Shown in pieces: positions 7,974 to 17,677 of a stretch of DNA of 64,000 nt. The notes beneath the pieces are model-generated. The model worked only from the letters and a program-made list of their open reading frames with translations. It was not told the origin of the DNA and made no database searches. The stretch comes from Candidatus Delongbacteria bacterium (GTDB lineage Bacteria > CAIWAD01): NCBI GenBank assembly GCA_020634015.1, contig JACKCN010000004.1, forward strand, positions 248,001-312,000. The letters run 5' to 3'. Positions within the stretch are counted from its first letter, which is position 1. The number at the start of each line of letters is the position of its first letter. The position numbers and the translations under genes were made by a program.

Positions 7974-9775
7974 TGTCCCTCCTTGCCGGTGGTGTTGCCG
8001 GCCATGGACTGGAATCCCTTGCCGGAATCGTGTTCCCTGCGCAGCAACCAGATTCCCGCAAGGGCGGTCAGCAGCAGCAGGCTCGACTGGCCCGGGCGCT
8101 GCAGCAGGAAGGAGCCGATCGAGAAGGTCATGCCGTAGACCAGCATCACGCCTCCCAACCAGCGCGGCAGAATGCCGCCCAGCACATTGTCGGGGCTGGC
8201 CACCGTGTAGGGGCCCCAGGCACCGCCCGGGCGGACCCGGGCCACGAAGGCCTTGAGCGTCGCTTCCGGCTCGGGTCGGGTCAGCAGGGTCACCGTGAGC
8301 CAGACGATGATCGACAGGGGCACCACGATCAGCGCCTTGTGCGCGCTGCCCAGCGGTTGCCCGAAGAGACTGGCCGTGCTGGCGAAGAGGTGATACTCGC
8401 CGGGGGCGCTCTGGGCCCAGGCCAGCACTTCCAGACCAATGGTCACGAGAATCGAGGTGGCCAGTGCCGAGAGCTCCGACCAGGCATTGATCCTCCACCA
8501 GAACCAGCGCAGGATCAGCACCAGCCCGATGCCCGCCCCGGTGGCCCAGATGAAGACCCAGGCTTTCTCGATGCTGGTCATGTAACCCGAGATGACCGCC
8601 GCGGTGCAGATCAGCACCAGAATCGTGATCCGGCTGACCCAGACATAGTGTGTCTCGCTGGCCACGGGCCGAATGAAGCGCCGGTAGACGTCGTGCACGA
8701 TGTAACTGGCGCCCCAGTTGAGGTGGGTGTCGATGGTGGACATGAAGGCCGCGAGGAAACTGGTGACCAGCAGACCTTTCAGCCCCGAATGCAACACCTG
8801 GTTCAGCACCATCGGGTAGGCCTGCTTGTGATCCTGGAGCGCGGGAAAGAGCACCAGCGAGACCAGGGCCACGATCACCCAGGGCCAGACCCGCAGCGCG
8901 TAGTTGGCCACGGTGAACCAGAGGGTGGCTTTGAAGGCATCACGTTCGTCACGGCAGGCGGACATGCGCTGAATGATGTAACCACCCCCGTCCGCATTGT
9001 GGCTGGACCACCACATCACCGTGATGAAGACCATGAAGCTGAAGAAGTTGGTCGAGAGGAACCCGCCGCTTCCCGCATCCAGCGGGGGCACCAGCGCCAG
9101 CAGGTGGGCCGGGGCCTCGGGCACTTCCTGCAGCTTTGCCAGCAGCGACTCCATGCCGCCCACGGACTTGACCGCCAGCACCGCCAGGATCACACTGCCC
9201 GACATGGCGATCAGGAACTGCACCAGGTCGGTGATGACCACGCCGTAGAACCCGGAGAGCACGGTGTAGACCACTGTGATGGCCACCAGAGTCCAGGTGA
9301 CCAGCGCGGGTGGATATCCGGTGAGCACCGTGATGACCGTGGACATGCCATTGATCACCCAGCCCATCACGATGAAGTTGTAGAACACCGCGAACCAGCA
9401 GGCCTTGAAGCCTCGCAGGAAGGCGGCCGGGCGGCCGCTGTAGCGGATTTCGATCAGTTCGTTGTCGGTCAGAACCTCGGCGCGCCGCCAGAGCCGGCTG
9501 AAGAGGAAGACTCCCAGCAGTCCTCCCATGGCGATGTTCCACCACCACCAGTTCTTCCAGATGCCGCCCGTGCGCACCATTTCGGTGATTGCCAGCGGGG
9601 TGTCCGCAGCGAAGGTGGTGGCCACCATCGAGGTGCCGATGACCCACCAGGGAAGGCTGCGCCCACCCAGAAAAAAGGCCGAGGTCGAGGCCTCGCCCTT
9701 CTTGCGCAGCAGCAGGCCGACACCCAGCGCGAAGACCAGGTAAAGCCCGACGATGCCCCAATCCAGTGGACTCAC
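7970..9775 (-). CDS. Sodium:solute symporter (SSS family)
   Basis: 601 aa, about 13-14 predicted membrane helices. The N-terminus VSPLDWGIVGLYLVFALGVGLL begins the first helix. Residues ~35-70 carry the SSS core pattern FFLGGRSLPWWVIGTSMVATTFAADTPLA, matching the family's GGR-x(5)-G-x-S-x-x-A segment. Substrates of this family include sugars, proline, pantothenate and others, and cannot be read from the sequence. The start is GTG, overlapping the tldD stop as GTGA. Downstream the pentapeptide and CYTH genes overlap in turn. Confidence 0.87.
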   Translation of the reverse strand: MSPLDWGIVGLYLVFALGVGLLLRKKGEASTSAFFLGGRSLPWWVIGTSMVATTFAADTPLAITEMVRTGGIWKNWWWWNIAMGGLLGVFLFSRLWRRAEVLTDNELIEIRYSGRPAAFLRGFKACWFAVFYNFIVMGWVINGMSTVITVLTGYPPALVTWTLVAITVVYTVLSGFYGVVITDLVQFLIAMSGSVILAVLAVKSVGGMESLLAKLQEVPEAPAHLLALVPPLDAGSGGFLSTNFFSFMVFITVMWWSSHNADGGGYIIQRMSACRDERDAFKATLWFTVANYALRVWPWVIVALVSLVLFPALQDHKQAYPMVLNQVLHSGLKGLLVTSFLAAFMSTIDTHLNWGASYIVHDVYRRFIRPVASETHYVWVSRITILVLICTAAVISGYMTSIEKAWVFIWATGAGIGLVLILRWFWWRINAWSELSALATSILVTIGLEVLAWAQSAPGEYHLFASTASLFGQPLGSAHKALIVVPLSIIVWLTVTLLTRPEPEATLKAFVARVRPGGAWGPYTVASPDNVLGGILPRWLGGVMLVYGMTFSIGSFLLQRPGQSSLLLLTALAGIWLLRREHDSGKGFQSMAGNTTGKEGQ

Positions 9776-11220
9776 GAGGTTTTGATTCCCACCTGGATCC
9801 CGCGGAAGCGGGCAGGCGAACTGCCGTGGGACATGTGTGCGGTCTGGCCGGGCTGCCCCTTGCCGCAGTTGGCCACGCCCATCAGTTGCCAGAGCTCGGG
9901 GCCGCAGATTCCGTCGCAGGCACCCCAGAACTGGGGAGTCATGCCCTGATAGGTGGGGTTGCGAACCAGACCCGTGATGCGTCCCTTCTGCACGCGCCAG
10001 CCGATCTCACAACCGAACTGGAAGTTGAGCCGGCGCTGGTCGATGCTCCAGCTGTTGTTGCTGTCCATGATCACACCGTCATCCACGCCGGCCACCAGGT
10101 CATCCCAGCTGCTGGCGCCGGGCATCAGGCTCAGATTGTTGATGCGCACGATGGGAATGTCGCCCCAGGTCTCGGCGCGGTTGCAGCCGCGGCTGCCGCC
10201 CTCTTCGATCGTGTGTGCCAGTTCGCGGTTGGTCATGTATCCCTTGAGGATGCCCTGCTGCACGATGGGCCAGCGCTGCTGGCGCACGCCATCGTCATCG
10301 TAGCCACGGGTGGCCAGACCACCGGGCACGGTTCCATCGGCCACCAGGTTCACGAGCGGGCTGCCGTAACGGAAGTTGCCCAGCTTCTCGGTGGTGGCGA
10401 AACTGGTGCCCGCGTAATTGGCTTCGTACCCAAGCACACGGTCCAGCTCGGTGGCGTGACCCACGCTTTCGTGAATCTGCAGCACAAGCTGGGCCGGCTT
10501 GAGGATCAGGTCCATGGTCCCGCTGGGACACAGGGGTGCCGAGAGCAGGGCGACCGCCTCCTCCGCCACGCGGGCCGAATTTCCCGGCAGGTCCATGGAC
10601 TCGATCAGCTCCCAGCCCAGGCTCATCCACTGACCGCCGTGCGACATGGGGTAACTGCGGGTCTGGCTGTCGCAACCATCGGTGGCCGTGGCCGAAATGC
10701 CCGCACCGCTGCGGATCAGTTCCTGATCCAGATCCAGCCCCTCGCTGGACATCAGCCGGATGCGCTCGCGCACGAAACGCAGGCTGCCTGAAGCGACCTT
10801 GACGCGCGGGTCGCGCCGCAGTTCCGCATCACACGCCAACAGCAGGGCCAGCCGCTGTTCCAGCGGGACACTGAAGGGATCCCGCTGCACGGGAGTCTGC
10901 CAGAAATCCTGCCAGGCCGGTTCCGGGGCCAGACGCACGGACTGGCTGTTCACGCTGGCGCTGGCCCGGGCGATGGCCACGGCCTCGCGCGCACAACGGA
11001 TCACGGACTCCCGGTCCAGGTGGCTGGTGGCCGCGAAGCCCCAGGCTCCCTTGGCGAGCACGCGCACTCCCAGTCCCTGGTCGCGGTTGTCCCAGAGCGA
11101 GGAGGTTTCCCCGTTGCGCATCTGCACGCCCTGGGTCCAGGTGTCCAGCAGGCGTGCATCCGCGTAATCGACTCCCGCCTGGCTGGCGGCGTCCAGCGCC
11201 CATTCACCGATCTGCTTCAT
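9772..11220 (-). CDS. tldD: Metalloprotease TldD
   Basis: 482 aa, the usual TldD length. TldD is the catalytic subunit of the TldD/TldE zinc protease, which digests unfolded peptides and matures some modified peptides such as microcin B17. The HExxxH site is HESVGH at residues 250-255, and the third-ligand region NCGKGQPGQ is near the C-terminus. The ATG has an AGGA site. It follows tldE by 39 bases on the same strand and overlaps the symporter by four, so all belong to one transcription unit. Confidence 0.93.
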   Translation of the reverse strand: MKQIGEWALDAASQAGVDYADARLLDTWTQGVQMRNGETSSLWDNRDQGLGVRVLAKGAWGFAATSHLDRESVIRCAREAVAIARASASVNSQSVRLAPEPAWQDFWQTPVQRDPFSVPLEQRLALLLACDAELRRDPRVKVASGSLRFVRERIRLMSSEGLDLDQELIRSGAGISATATDGCDSQTRSYPMSHGGQWMSLGWELIESMDLPGNSARVAEEAVALLSAPLCPSGTMDLILKPAQLVLQIHESVGHATELDRVLGYEANYAGTSFATTEKLGNFRYGSPLVNLVADGTVPGGLATRGYDDDGVRQQRWPIVQQGILKGYMTNRELAHTIEEGGSRGCNRAETWGDIPIVRINNLSLMPGASSWDDLVAGVDDGVIMDSNNSWSIDQRRLNFQFGCEIGWRVQKGRITGLVRNPTYQGMTPQFWGACDGICGPELWQLMGVANCGKGQPGQTAHMSHGSSPARFRGIQVGIKTS

Positions 11221-11259
11221 CGCGGCCGTCCTGTCTTGGATGGCGAGCCTGCGGCCCGC

Positions 11260-12603
11260 TCAGAAACTGCTTGCACTGCTGAAATTGAACTCACGGACCC
11301 GCAGACCGGGCACCACGGCTCCTCCGCCGAAGGTGCGGGACTGCAGCACCTGGTCGCGGCTGAGCGCCTCGATGTTGCGGAAGAAATCGAAGAGGCTCAC
11401 GGTCCAGCGCAGATTGTGCACCGGCTCGGCCAGCTTGCCGTTGCGGATGCGGAACACGCCGTCTCGCGTCATGCCCGTGATGGTCAGGGTCATGGGATCC
11501 ACGACGTTGGTGTAGTGGAAGTGTGTCACGTACAATCCATCGGTCGTGCCGGCGATCAGTTCGTCCATGCTTTGCTGACCGGGTTCGAGCACCAGATTCT
11601 CGGGCCAGGGGCCACTGCCGTTGGGACGGGCATGCCCATGCCCCGTACTGGTCTCGCCCGCTTCACGTGCGGTTCCCAGATCGAAGACCGGCTGGATGAA
11701 GACTCCCCGTTCCACGAGAGGCACACGGCGCCGGGCGACACCTTCCAGATCGAAGGGGCGCCCATTGAGCAGGGGGTGGGACCAGTCATCGCGCAGGCTC
11801 ACGTTCTCGCCGAAAAGCTGCTGGCCGCGTTTTCCGCTGAGTGCACTGGTGCCGTCCAGAAAGGCCCGTGCGCCAAAGCCCATCCAGGCCAGAAACTGCA
11901 CCATGTCGGTGACGGCCGCGGGCGGCAGGACCACAGTCCAGCGTCCCGCGTCGATGGGCACCGGCTTCTGGGCCCGGGCACAGATCGACGCCGCCTCCCG
12001 GGTCACCGCATCCACGTTCAGCTGATTCACGGCCGTGTGCTGTTCTTCGGCCCAGCCACTGCCATCGGGTGTCTGCATGGTCACCGAGAACACGGCCGTG
12101 CTGCTGTGCGAGTGGCAGTAGAGGCCCGCGGAATTGGCCATCGCCAGCTCGGCCTGAGCCGTGCTGAAGATGCCGCTGCTTTCGAATCCCCGTTCCCTGG
12201 CCAGCTCGAAGGTACCGCCCAGTGCGGCGGCCTTCTGTTCCGGGGTGTGGTTCAAGGTGCCTTCGTCCGTGTTCTCGTGAGTGGGCGTCTCACAGCTGGA
12301 GCGCAGGATCTGGAGATCCTTGCAGGGCGAACCGGCGCGCGCCGCATCCAGGGCCGTGCGTTGCAGGCGCTGGAGGCTGTCGCCGTCGAAGTGGTTGCAA
12401 CTGGCGCTGCCCAGTCGGTCCCCGTCCTGCACCACCAGGCGCAGCACTCCGTCCTCGCGGGCCAGATTCTGCTGGATGCTGTTGTTGGCGAAGCGTGACA
12501 GGCGGCGGGCATCGGACCAGAACAGCGCCTCGGCGGGCATTCCGGCCGGCAGCCCCGACAGGCAGGCATCCAGCAGCTTCTGCACGTTCAGGTGTGCGCT
12601 CAT
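11260..12603 (-). CDS. tldE: TldE/PmbA, non-metal-binding partner of TldD
   Basis: 447 aa, PmbA/TldE family. It has the family fold (GTSALSGKRGQQLFGENVSLRDD, FDLEGVARRRVPLVERGVF, GHGHARPNGSGPWPENLVLEPG) but no HExxxH motif, which separates TldE from TldD. The two form a heterodimeric protease in which TldE shapes the substrate chamber. The ATG at 12603 has a GAGGAA site. It is first in the tldE-tldD-symporter-pentapeptide-CYTH unit. Confidence 0.9.
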   Translation of the reverse strand: MSAHLNVQKLLDACLSGLPAGMPAEALFWSDARRLSRFANNSIQQNLAREDGVLRLVVQDGDRLGSASCNHFDGDSLQRLQRTALDAARAGSPCKDLQILRSSCETPTHENTDEGTLNHTPEQKAAALGGTFELARERGFESSGIFSTAQAELAMANSAGLYCHSHSSTAVFSVTMQTPDGSGWAEEQHTAVNQLNVDAVTREAASICARAQKPVPIDAGRWTVVLPPAAVTDMVQFLAWMGFGARAFLDGTSALSGKRGQQLFGENVSLRDDWSHPLLNGRPFDLEGVARRRVPLVERGVFIQPVFDLGTAREAGETSTGHGHARPNGSGPWPENLVLEPGQQSMDELIAGTTDGLYVTHFHYTNVVDPMTLTITGMTRDGVFRIRNGKLAEPVHNLRWTVSLFDFFRNIEALSRDQVLQSRTFGGGAVVPGLRVREFNFSSASSF

Positions 12604-12771
12604 GGGTTCCTCGGTTTCATGGCGGCAGTCACGGGCTTGGTGCTGCCGGACAGGTTCGGATTGCCGGTCGGCTGACGGGAGTCGGGCGCGCGGTTCAAGC
12701 TGCTTGCGCGGCCACTCGCCCGCCGTGACCGGCGTTCAAGGTAGAAAAACAGAGGACCGCTTTCCCCAGGA

Positions 12772-14418
12772 TCAGGGCTCGTCGAGGGCGTCAAGCCGCA
12801 GGCGCAGCCGGCCATTGTCGGGCTGCAGTCCCAGGGCCTCACGCCAGACCTGCCGAACCAGAGCGTGTTGCCCCAGGGCGAGGTAGAGCTCACCCAGGTG
12901 TTCCAGGATCTCGGGGTCAGCGGGACTGAGCTCGCGTGCCCTTTCGAGAGACACGCGCGCCTGCTCGGGCTCACCCAGTTTGAGCTGGATCCAGCCCAGG
13001 GTATCGAGGTAGAAGGGCGAGTCGGGATCACTGGACAGCGCCTGACGCACCATGAGTTCGGCCCGGGGCAGGTCGTGATCCATCTGGGCCATCAGGTAGG
13101 CCGTGTTGTTCAGCAGCATCGGCCGGCTGCGATCGCCAAACAGGCGCACGGCCTCCATGCTCAGTGCCAGGGCCGCGTCCCGTTCGCCCATTTCCTGCAG
13201 CAGGTTGCCATAGTCGATCCAGAAGGACTGCTGGGCCGGAAAGGCTTCCACCAGGGCGGCCCGCAGGGGAGCGGCCTCGCGCAGGCGCCCCAGTTGCTGC
13301 AGACAGAAGGCCAGCGGGTCCAGAATATCGGGGTGGCCGGGAAAGAGACGCGAGGCCGACTGGAATGAATCCAGCGCGGGCTGCCAGGCCGCCAGGGTCA
13401 GATGGATGTGGCCCTGCAGCACAAGTGCGTCCACCTGGAGTGAATCACGCTCCAGGCAGCTCGCAAGGCTTGCCAGCGCCGGATCCGGTTGATCCAGCAG
13501 CCAATGCAGACGCGCCTTGGCCAGCAATGCGGGTGCATCGTCGCGCATGGGGCTGTGATCCAGCAAGGTCAGCGCCCGCAGGCCCGAATCGTGAATCAGT
13601 GTGCTGTCCGCGGAGGCGCCGGGATTGCTCAGCCGCACCCACTGCAACAGGTCCGTCCAGGCATCTGGCGGCACATCGCGCGAGCCCAGCATGCGTTCGA
13701 GGTGTGCCCAGGCCGAGTCCAGTCGGCCGTGTGCCAGATCCTGACGCAGGCGCAGTTCGGCTCCTTCGTGGGCGGGCAGGCTGGCCAGTCCGCGGTCGAA
13801 GAAAGCGCTTCGGCCGCCGCGTTCCATGACCGAAAGCCAGTCCAGAGCCAGCTCGCGGGCCCGGCCGGTGAAGGGCGCGGATTCTCTGTTGCGCCATTCC
13901 AGCAACTGGATCCAGTCCTCATCGTTGAGTTGGTTCCAGTCCGAGAGTGCGTCCAGTCGCTTCCAGGCCTTGGCGGTGTCGCCGTGTTTCAGTTCGCCCC
14001 GGATCCGGATGTCGGTGAATGAGCTGTCGGGCAGGCTGGCCAGAGCGTCGTCCAGACCGCGCAGCGACCGGCGGTCGAGCTGGCTCTCGAGCCAGAGCGA
14101 CAGAATGGCCGTGTCATCGTTGCGGTACTGCAGGGTCCACGGCCCCAGCACGCTCAGGGCTTCCGCTGAGCCGCCCATCAGGGCCAGTTCGCGCAGTGCA
14201 TCGGCAGCGAAGACCAGACTGGGGTCGGCCCGCAGGAGGTCGGCAAACTGGCTGAGAGCGCGTTGCTGGTCGCCCGAGAACTCCGCGAGAATCGCGGAGA
14301 CGGCGATGCGGTCCAGGCGGGAATCGGCGTCGGGGGTCCAGGGAACGGCGGCCAGACAGGGTACCAGCCACATCAACAGAACATACAGGGGTCCTCTGAA
14401 CCGACTCTCAGTGCCCAC
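12772..14418 (-). CDS. Exported tetratricopeptide-repeat protein
   Basis: 548 aa from a GTG at 14418. The chosen start gives a signal peptide (GPLYVLLMWLVPCLAAV), has a GGGGGA site, and overlaps the rseP stop by 11 bases; the longer frame would run further into rseP. Canonical TPR units are clear in the second half (~350-548): LQGHIHLTLAAWQPALDSF, YGNLLQEMGERDAALALSMEA, YLDTLGWIQLKLGEPEQARVSL, EHLGELYLALGQHALVRQVW. The first half is a more degenerate alpha-solenoid. It is probably a periplasmic or membrane-tethered scaffold. Specific partners are unknown. Confidence 0.8.
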   Translation of the reverse strand: MGTESRFRGPLYVLLMWLVPCLAAVPWTPDADSRLDRIAVSAILAEFSGDQQRALSQFADLLRADPSLVFAADALRELALMGGSAEALSVLGPWTLQYRNDDTAILSLWLESQLDRRSLRGLDDALASLPDSSFTDIRIRGELKHGDTAKAWKRLDALSDWNQLNDEDWIQLLEWRNRESAPFTGRARELALDWLSVMERGGRSAFFDRGLASLPAHEGAELRLRQDLAHGRLDSAWAHLERMLGSRDVPPDAWTDLLQWVRLSNPGASADSTLIHDSGLRALTLLDHSPMRDDAPALLAKARLHWLLDQPDPALASLASCLERDSLQVDALVLQGHIHLTLAAWQPALDSFQSASRLFPGHPDILDPLAFCLQQLGRLREAAPLRAALVEAFPAQQSFWIDYGNLLQEMGERDAALALSMEAVRLFGDRSRPMLLNNTAYLMAQMDHDLPRAELMVRQALSSDPDSPFYLDTLGWIQLKLGEPEQARVSLERARELSPADPEILEHLGELYLALGQHALVRQVWREALGLQPDNGRLRLRLDALDEP

Positions 14419-15574
14419 TGCTGTCCCCCGGAGCAGGGGCCATTTCCTCCGTGGTGGGTGTCTCACCGAAGGTCCCGCCCCCCAGCATGCGCTGGATGTC
14501 GTTCTTCATGATGAAGACCATCAGCAGCAGCAGCAGCAGCACGCCGGCCTGGTTGATCCAGAGCTTGAGACGCGTGGGCAGCGGGCGGCCGATCACGCTC
14601 TCGATGAGAATGTAGACCAGGTGACCCCCATCCAGCACGGGAAAGGGCAGGATGTTCATGAAACCGATGTGTACCGAAATGAAGGCGATGAAACTGAGAA
14701 AGGCTTCCAGCCCGCTGCGTACCACGGTGCCGGACATCTGGGCAATGAAGATCGGCCCGCCCACCTCGCGCAGACTGGCCTGGCCACTGATCAGGGAACG
14801 CAAGGTACTCCAGGCCATCTCGATCACGCGGCCGGTCTGGCGCAGCCCCAGTGCGGGGGCATCACTCAGGCTCACGGATTCGCGCATCATGCTCTGCTGG
14901 ATTCCCACCCGCCCCACGCGGCCCAGAGTTTCGTCAAAATCTTCCAGGGGAGTCAGGCTCACGCTCAGCGTACTGCCATCGCGCTCCAGTTCCAGCTGCA
15001 GCTCCTGACCGGCGCTGTTGCGGATGATGCGTTCCATTTCCTGCCAGCTGGACACGACGGTGCCGTCGATGCTCAGCACACGGTCTCCTGGCTGCAATCC
15101 AGCCTGAGCCGCGGGGTAGCCCTGGTACACGGCTGACATCACCGCATCGTCCGAAGGGACCTGATTGCCCCAGAACAGGAAGATGCCGCTGTAGATCACC
15201 ACGGCCAGCACCATGTTCATGATCACACCGGCACTGATCACGAATGCCTTCTGCAGTGCGGACTTGGACATGAACTCGTCGTCGGCACCGGTCAGGCTGG
15301 TACTGCCGTCGAAGTTCTCATCAATGATGCCGGCCATCTTGACGTAGCCGCCGAGCGGAATCCAGGCCAGCACGAACTCGGTGCCGCGCCAGTGGAAACT
15401 GCGGATCCGGGGGCCGAAACCGATGGAAAAGGTGTCCACCCGGATGCCGCACATCCGGGCCGCGATGTAATGGCCCGCCTCGTGCACCAGGATGATCACG
15501 GCAATGACGACGATGAACGATGCGAGTGTCAGCATCCGGTAGTTCCAGAAATGGACCAGTTCGCGGCAGCGCAT
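14408..15574 (-). CDS. rseP: Site-2 metalloprotease RseP
   Basis: 388 aa. An intramembrane zinc protease that in characterised bacteria cleaves anti-sigma factors and leftover signal peptides. Helix 1 carries HEAGH (residues 31-35), residues ~44-65 give SIGFGPRIRSFHW and WIPLGGYVKMAG, a PDZ domain lies at ~165-240 (GLQPGDRVLSIDGTVVSSWQEM), and the second zinc motif NILPFPVLDGGHL is near residue 330. An alternative ATG at 15535 (MLTLASF) fits the short N-terminus of other RseP proteins and has GGA at a fair distance; the longer start lacks a well-placed site. Neighbours dxr and the envelope genes are its usual company. Confidence 0.92.
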   Translation of the reverse strand: MRCRELVHFWNYRMLTLASFIVVIAVIILVHEAGHYIAARMCGIRVDTFSIGFGPRIRSFHWRGTEFVLAWIPLGGYVKMAGIIDENFDGSTSLTGADDEFMSKSALQKAFVISAGVIMNMVLAVVIYSGIFLFWGNQVPSDDAVMSAVYQGYPAAQAGLQPGDRVLSIDGTVVSSWQEMERIIRNSAGQELQLELERDGSTLSVSLTPLEDFDETLGRVGRVGIQQSMMRESVSLSDAPALGLRQTGRVIEMAWSTLRSLISGQASLREVGGPIFIAQMSGTVVRSGLEAFLSFIAFISVHIGFMNILPFPVLDGGHLVYILIESVIGRPLPTRLKLWINQAGVLLLLLLMVFIMKNDIQRMLGGGTFGETPTTEEMAPAPGDSSGH

Positions 15575-15599
15575 ACCTTCGGTTGCGCTCTCCCCCTTG

Positions 15600-16778
15600 T
15601 CAGCAAACCGCCTTCAACACGCTTTCCCGGGTGTCCCGATCCAGCGCGATCAGCTCGTCGAGGCTCTCGGCCCGTCCCTGCCATGCGGAAAGGGCCGATT
15701 CAACCTGGCGGTAGATGCCCGAGAAGGACAGTTTTCCCGCCAGAAACAGTTCCACGGCCGCCTCGTTGGCCGCATTCATCACGCAGGGTGCACCACGCCC
15801 CTGCCGAAGCGCTGCCCTTGCCAGCGGCAGGGCGCGGAATTTCACGTCATCGACAGCTTCGAAACTGAGAGCTCCAAGCCGGACCCAGTCCACGGTTTCC
15901 ATGTCCAGTTCCAGGTGTTCCGGGTAACTCAGAGCATACTGGATGGGAATCCTCATATCGGGGAGTCCCAACTGCGCCTTGACGCTGCGATCGCGGAACT
16001 CGACCATCGAATGCACGATCGACTGCGGATGGATCAGCACGTCAATTTGATCCTCGGGCAGATCATACAGCCAGCGGGCTTCGATGACTTCAAGCGCCTT
16101 GTTCATCATGGTGGCGCTGTCCACCGTGATCTTGGCGCCCATCTCCCAGGTGGGATGGCGCAGAGCCTGCTCGCGGGTTGCGCTGTTGAACTCTTCCAGG
16201 GTGGACTGCCTGAAGGGTCCACCCGATGCGGTCAGGATCAGGCGGCGCACCTCGTGCATGTTCTCGCCACGCAGGCACTGCAGGATGGCGCTGTGCTCGC
16301 TGTCGATGGGCAGGCAGTGCAGGCCACGCTGGCGCACTTCCTTCATGACCAGCTCACCGGCCGTGACCAGAGGTTCCTTGTTGGCGAAACAGATCCGGCG
16401 GCCGGCCTTGATCGCGCTCATCAGCGGTTCCAGCCCCCGGGTGCCCACGATCGCCAGCACCAGGGTATCGCAGCCCTCGCGGGCCGGCAGGTCGACCAGG
16501 TCACGGCGGCCGCTGAGCACCTCGATGCCCGTGCCCTCAAGCGCGGCTCGCACATCCTTGAAAAAGGCCTCGCCGATATGAACCCAGCGTGGCCGCACCT
16601 CGCGGGCCTGCTCCGCCAGCCGTTGCCAGCTTGAATGCGCGGTCAGCCCCACCAACCGGAACCGGTCTGGATGACGCCGGACCACCTTGAGCGTGCTCTC
16701 GCCGATGGACCCGGTGGACCCGATCAGCAGCAGGTTTTCCGGCTCCCGCACTCCGCCCTGTTCCACACTCACCATCAA
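15600..16778 (-). CDS. dxr: 1-deoxy-D-xylulose 5-phosphate reductoisomerase
   Basis: 392 aa. Catalyses the committed NADPH-dependent step of the MEP isoprenoid pathway (DXP to 2-C-methyl-D-erythritol 4-phosphate). The NADPH site is IGSTGSIGESTL near the N-terminus. Metal and substrate residues lie in PIDSEHSAILQ, TASGGPFR, PTWEMGAKITVDSATMMNKALEVIEA and QSIVHSMVEF. One oddity: the usual ANKESLV reads ANKEPLV. The start ATGATG overlaps the stop of the preceding gene, indicating coupling. Isoprenoid supply fits the nearby polyprenol-phosphate glycosyltransferase genes. Confidence 0.95.
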   Translation of the reverse strand: MMVSVEQGGVREPENLLLIGSTGSIGESTLKVVRRHPDRFRLVGLTAHSSWQRLAEQAREVRPRWVHIGEAFFKDVRAALEGTGIEVLSGRRDLVDLPAREGCDTLVLAIVGTRGLEPLMSAIKAGRRICFANKEPLVTAGELVMKEVRQRGLHCLPIDSEHSAILQCLRGENMHEVRRLILTASGGPFRQSTLEEFNSATREQALRHPTWEMGAKITVDSATMMNKALEVIEARWLYDLPEDQIDVLIHPQSIVHSMVEFRDRSVKAQLGLPDMRIPIQYALSYPEHLELDMETVDWVRLGALSFEAVDDVKFRALPLARAALRQGRGAPCVMNAANEAAVELFLAGKLSFSGIYRQVESALSAWQGRAESLDELIALDRDTRESVLKAVC

Positions 16779-17572
16779 AGAATGCTGAGGATCAGGCCAA
16801 GGGACATGCTGTTGTAGTCACCCATGCCGTATTCACCGTTGATCTTCAGCGTGGGCAGCGGGGTCACGTTGACGCCCAGATTCAGGCGGGAGACCTTGCC
16901 GTCCAGTTCCTCATGAATCCCGATGCCGTCGACTCCCTCCTGCGGAACGAAGGTATAGTCGAAGGTGCCGGTCATGGTGCCCGTGGAATAGCCGCCATAG
17001 AACTCGACGAGCGGCAGTTTCTTGGAGACGATCAGATCCCAGGTCATGCCCTTGGTGTCAATCGACTCGCCCAGCTTGAACTGGCTGTAGTTGGCCTGCA
17101 GGGCGATCCGGGGCATCACGAAGGGGATGTGGAAGATTTCATTGGCTTCCCAGCGCAGGCTTCCGCCGTAGAGCGTCACGTCGCCCACGTCTTCGTTGAG
17201 CTGCATCTTCATCAGGCGCGCGCCCACCTGGAAGCCCTTGACCAGACCCTTGTTGGCGGTCAGCATGGGCAGACCGATCACATCGACGGGTGTGTCACTC
17301 AGGATGCCCAGCTGGTCGCCACTGGTCAGCAGCACCAGGGGCATGCGCAGGCCGACGTCGAAACCCGCCAATCCGTGGGACTTGCCGGTGTGATAGGTTC
17401 CCGAACTGGCCAACAGGGCACTGGCATCCACGAGGGGCTGGAAGTAGGCCCGCCGGATCTCGCTGCTCTGGTCACCGATGTCCTGCAGCAGATCTTCGAA
17501 GGACTGGGCAAGGCTGGCCGTGGCCGTGCCCAGCAACAGCAGGGCAACCGCACTCAGGGAAACGGAACGCAT
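16775..17572 (-). CDS. Exported outer-membrane beta-barrel-type protein
   Basis: 265 aa. Signal peptide at 1-22 (SLAQ-S). The rest alternates amphipathic strands separated by short turns (VKGFQVGARLMKMQL, DVTLYGGSLRWEA, PRIALQANYSQFKLG, LVEFYGGYSTGTMTGTFDYTF, KVSRLNLGVNVTPLPTLKINGEYGMG) and ends MSLGLILSIL, as in an outer-membrane barrel with a hydrophobic C-terminal strand. It resembles a group of FCB proteins annotated only as domains of unknown function (DUF6588-like, from memory). It overlaps dxr by four bases. Role unknown. Confidence 0.68.
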   Translation of the reverse strand: MRSVSLSAVALLLLGTATASLAQSFEDLLQDIGDQSSEIRRAYFQPLVDASALLASSGTYHTGKSHGLAGFDVGLRMPLVLLTSGDQLGILSDTPVDVIGLPMLTANKGLVKGFQVGARLMKMQLNEDVGDVTLYGGSLRWEANEIFHIPFVMPRIALQANYSQFKLGESIDTKGMTWDLIVSKKLPLVEFYGGYSTGTMTGTFDYTFVPQEGVDGIGIHEELDGKVSRLNLGVNVTPLPTLKINGEYGMGDYNSMSLGLILSIL

Positions 17573-17677
17573 GATCGAACCTCCAGCTTCGGCTGTGTCG
17601 CCCGCGTCGGCGGGCGAGCGATGATCCGCAATCCAGCGGACAGGACATCCGGGACCCGGACATCCCGGGTCGAAATC

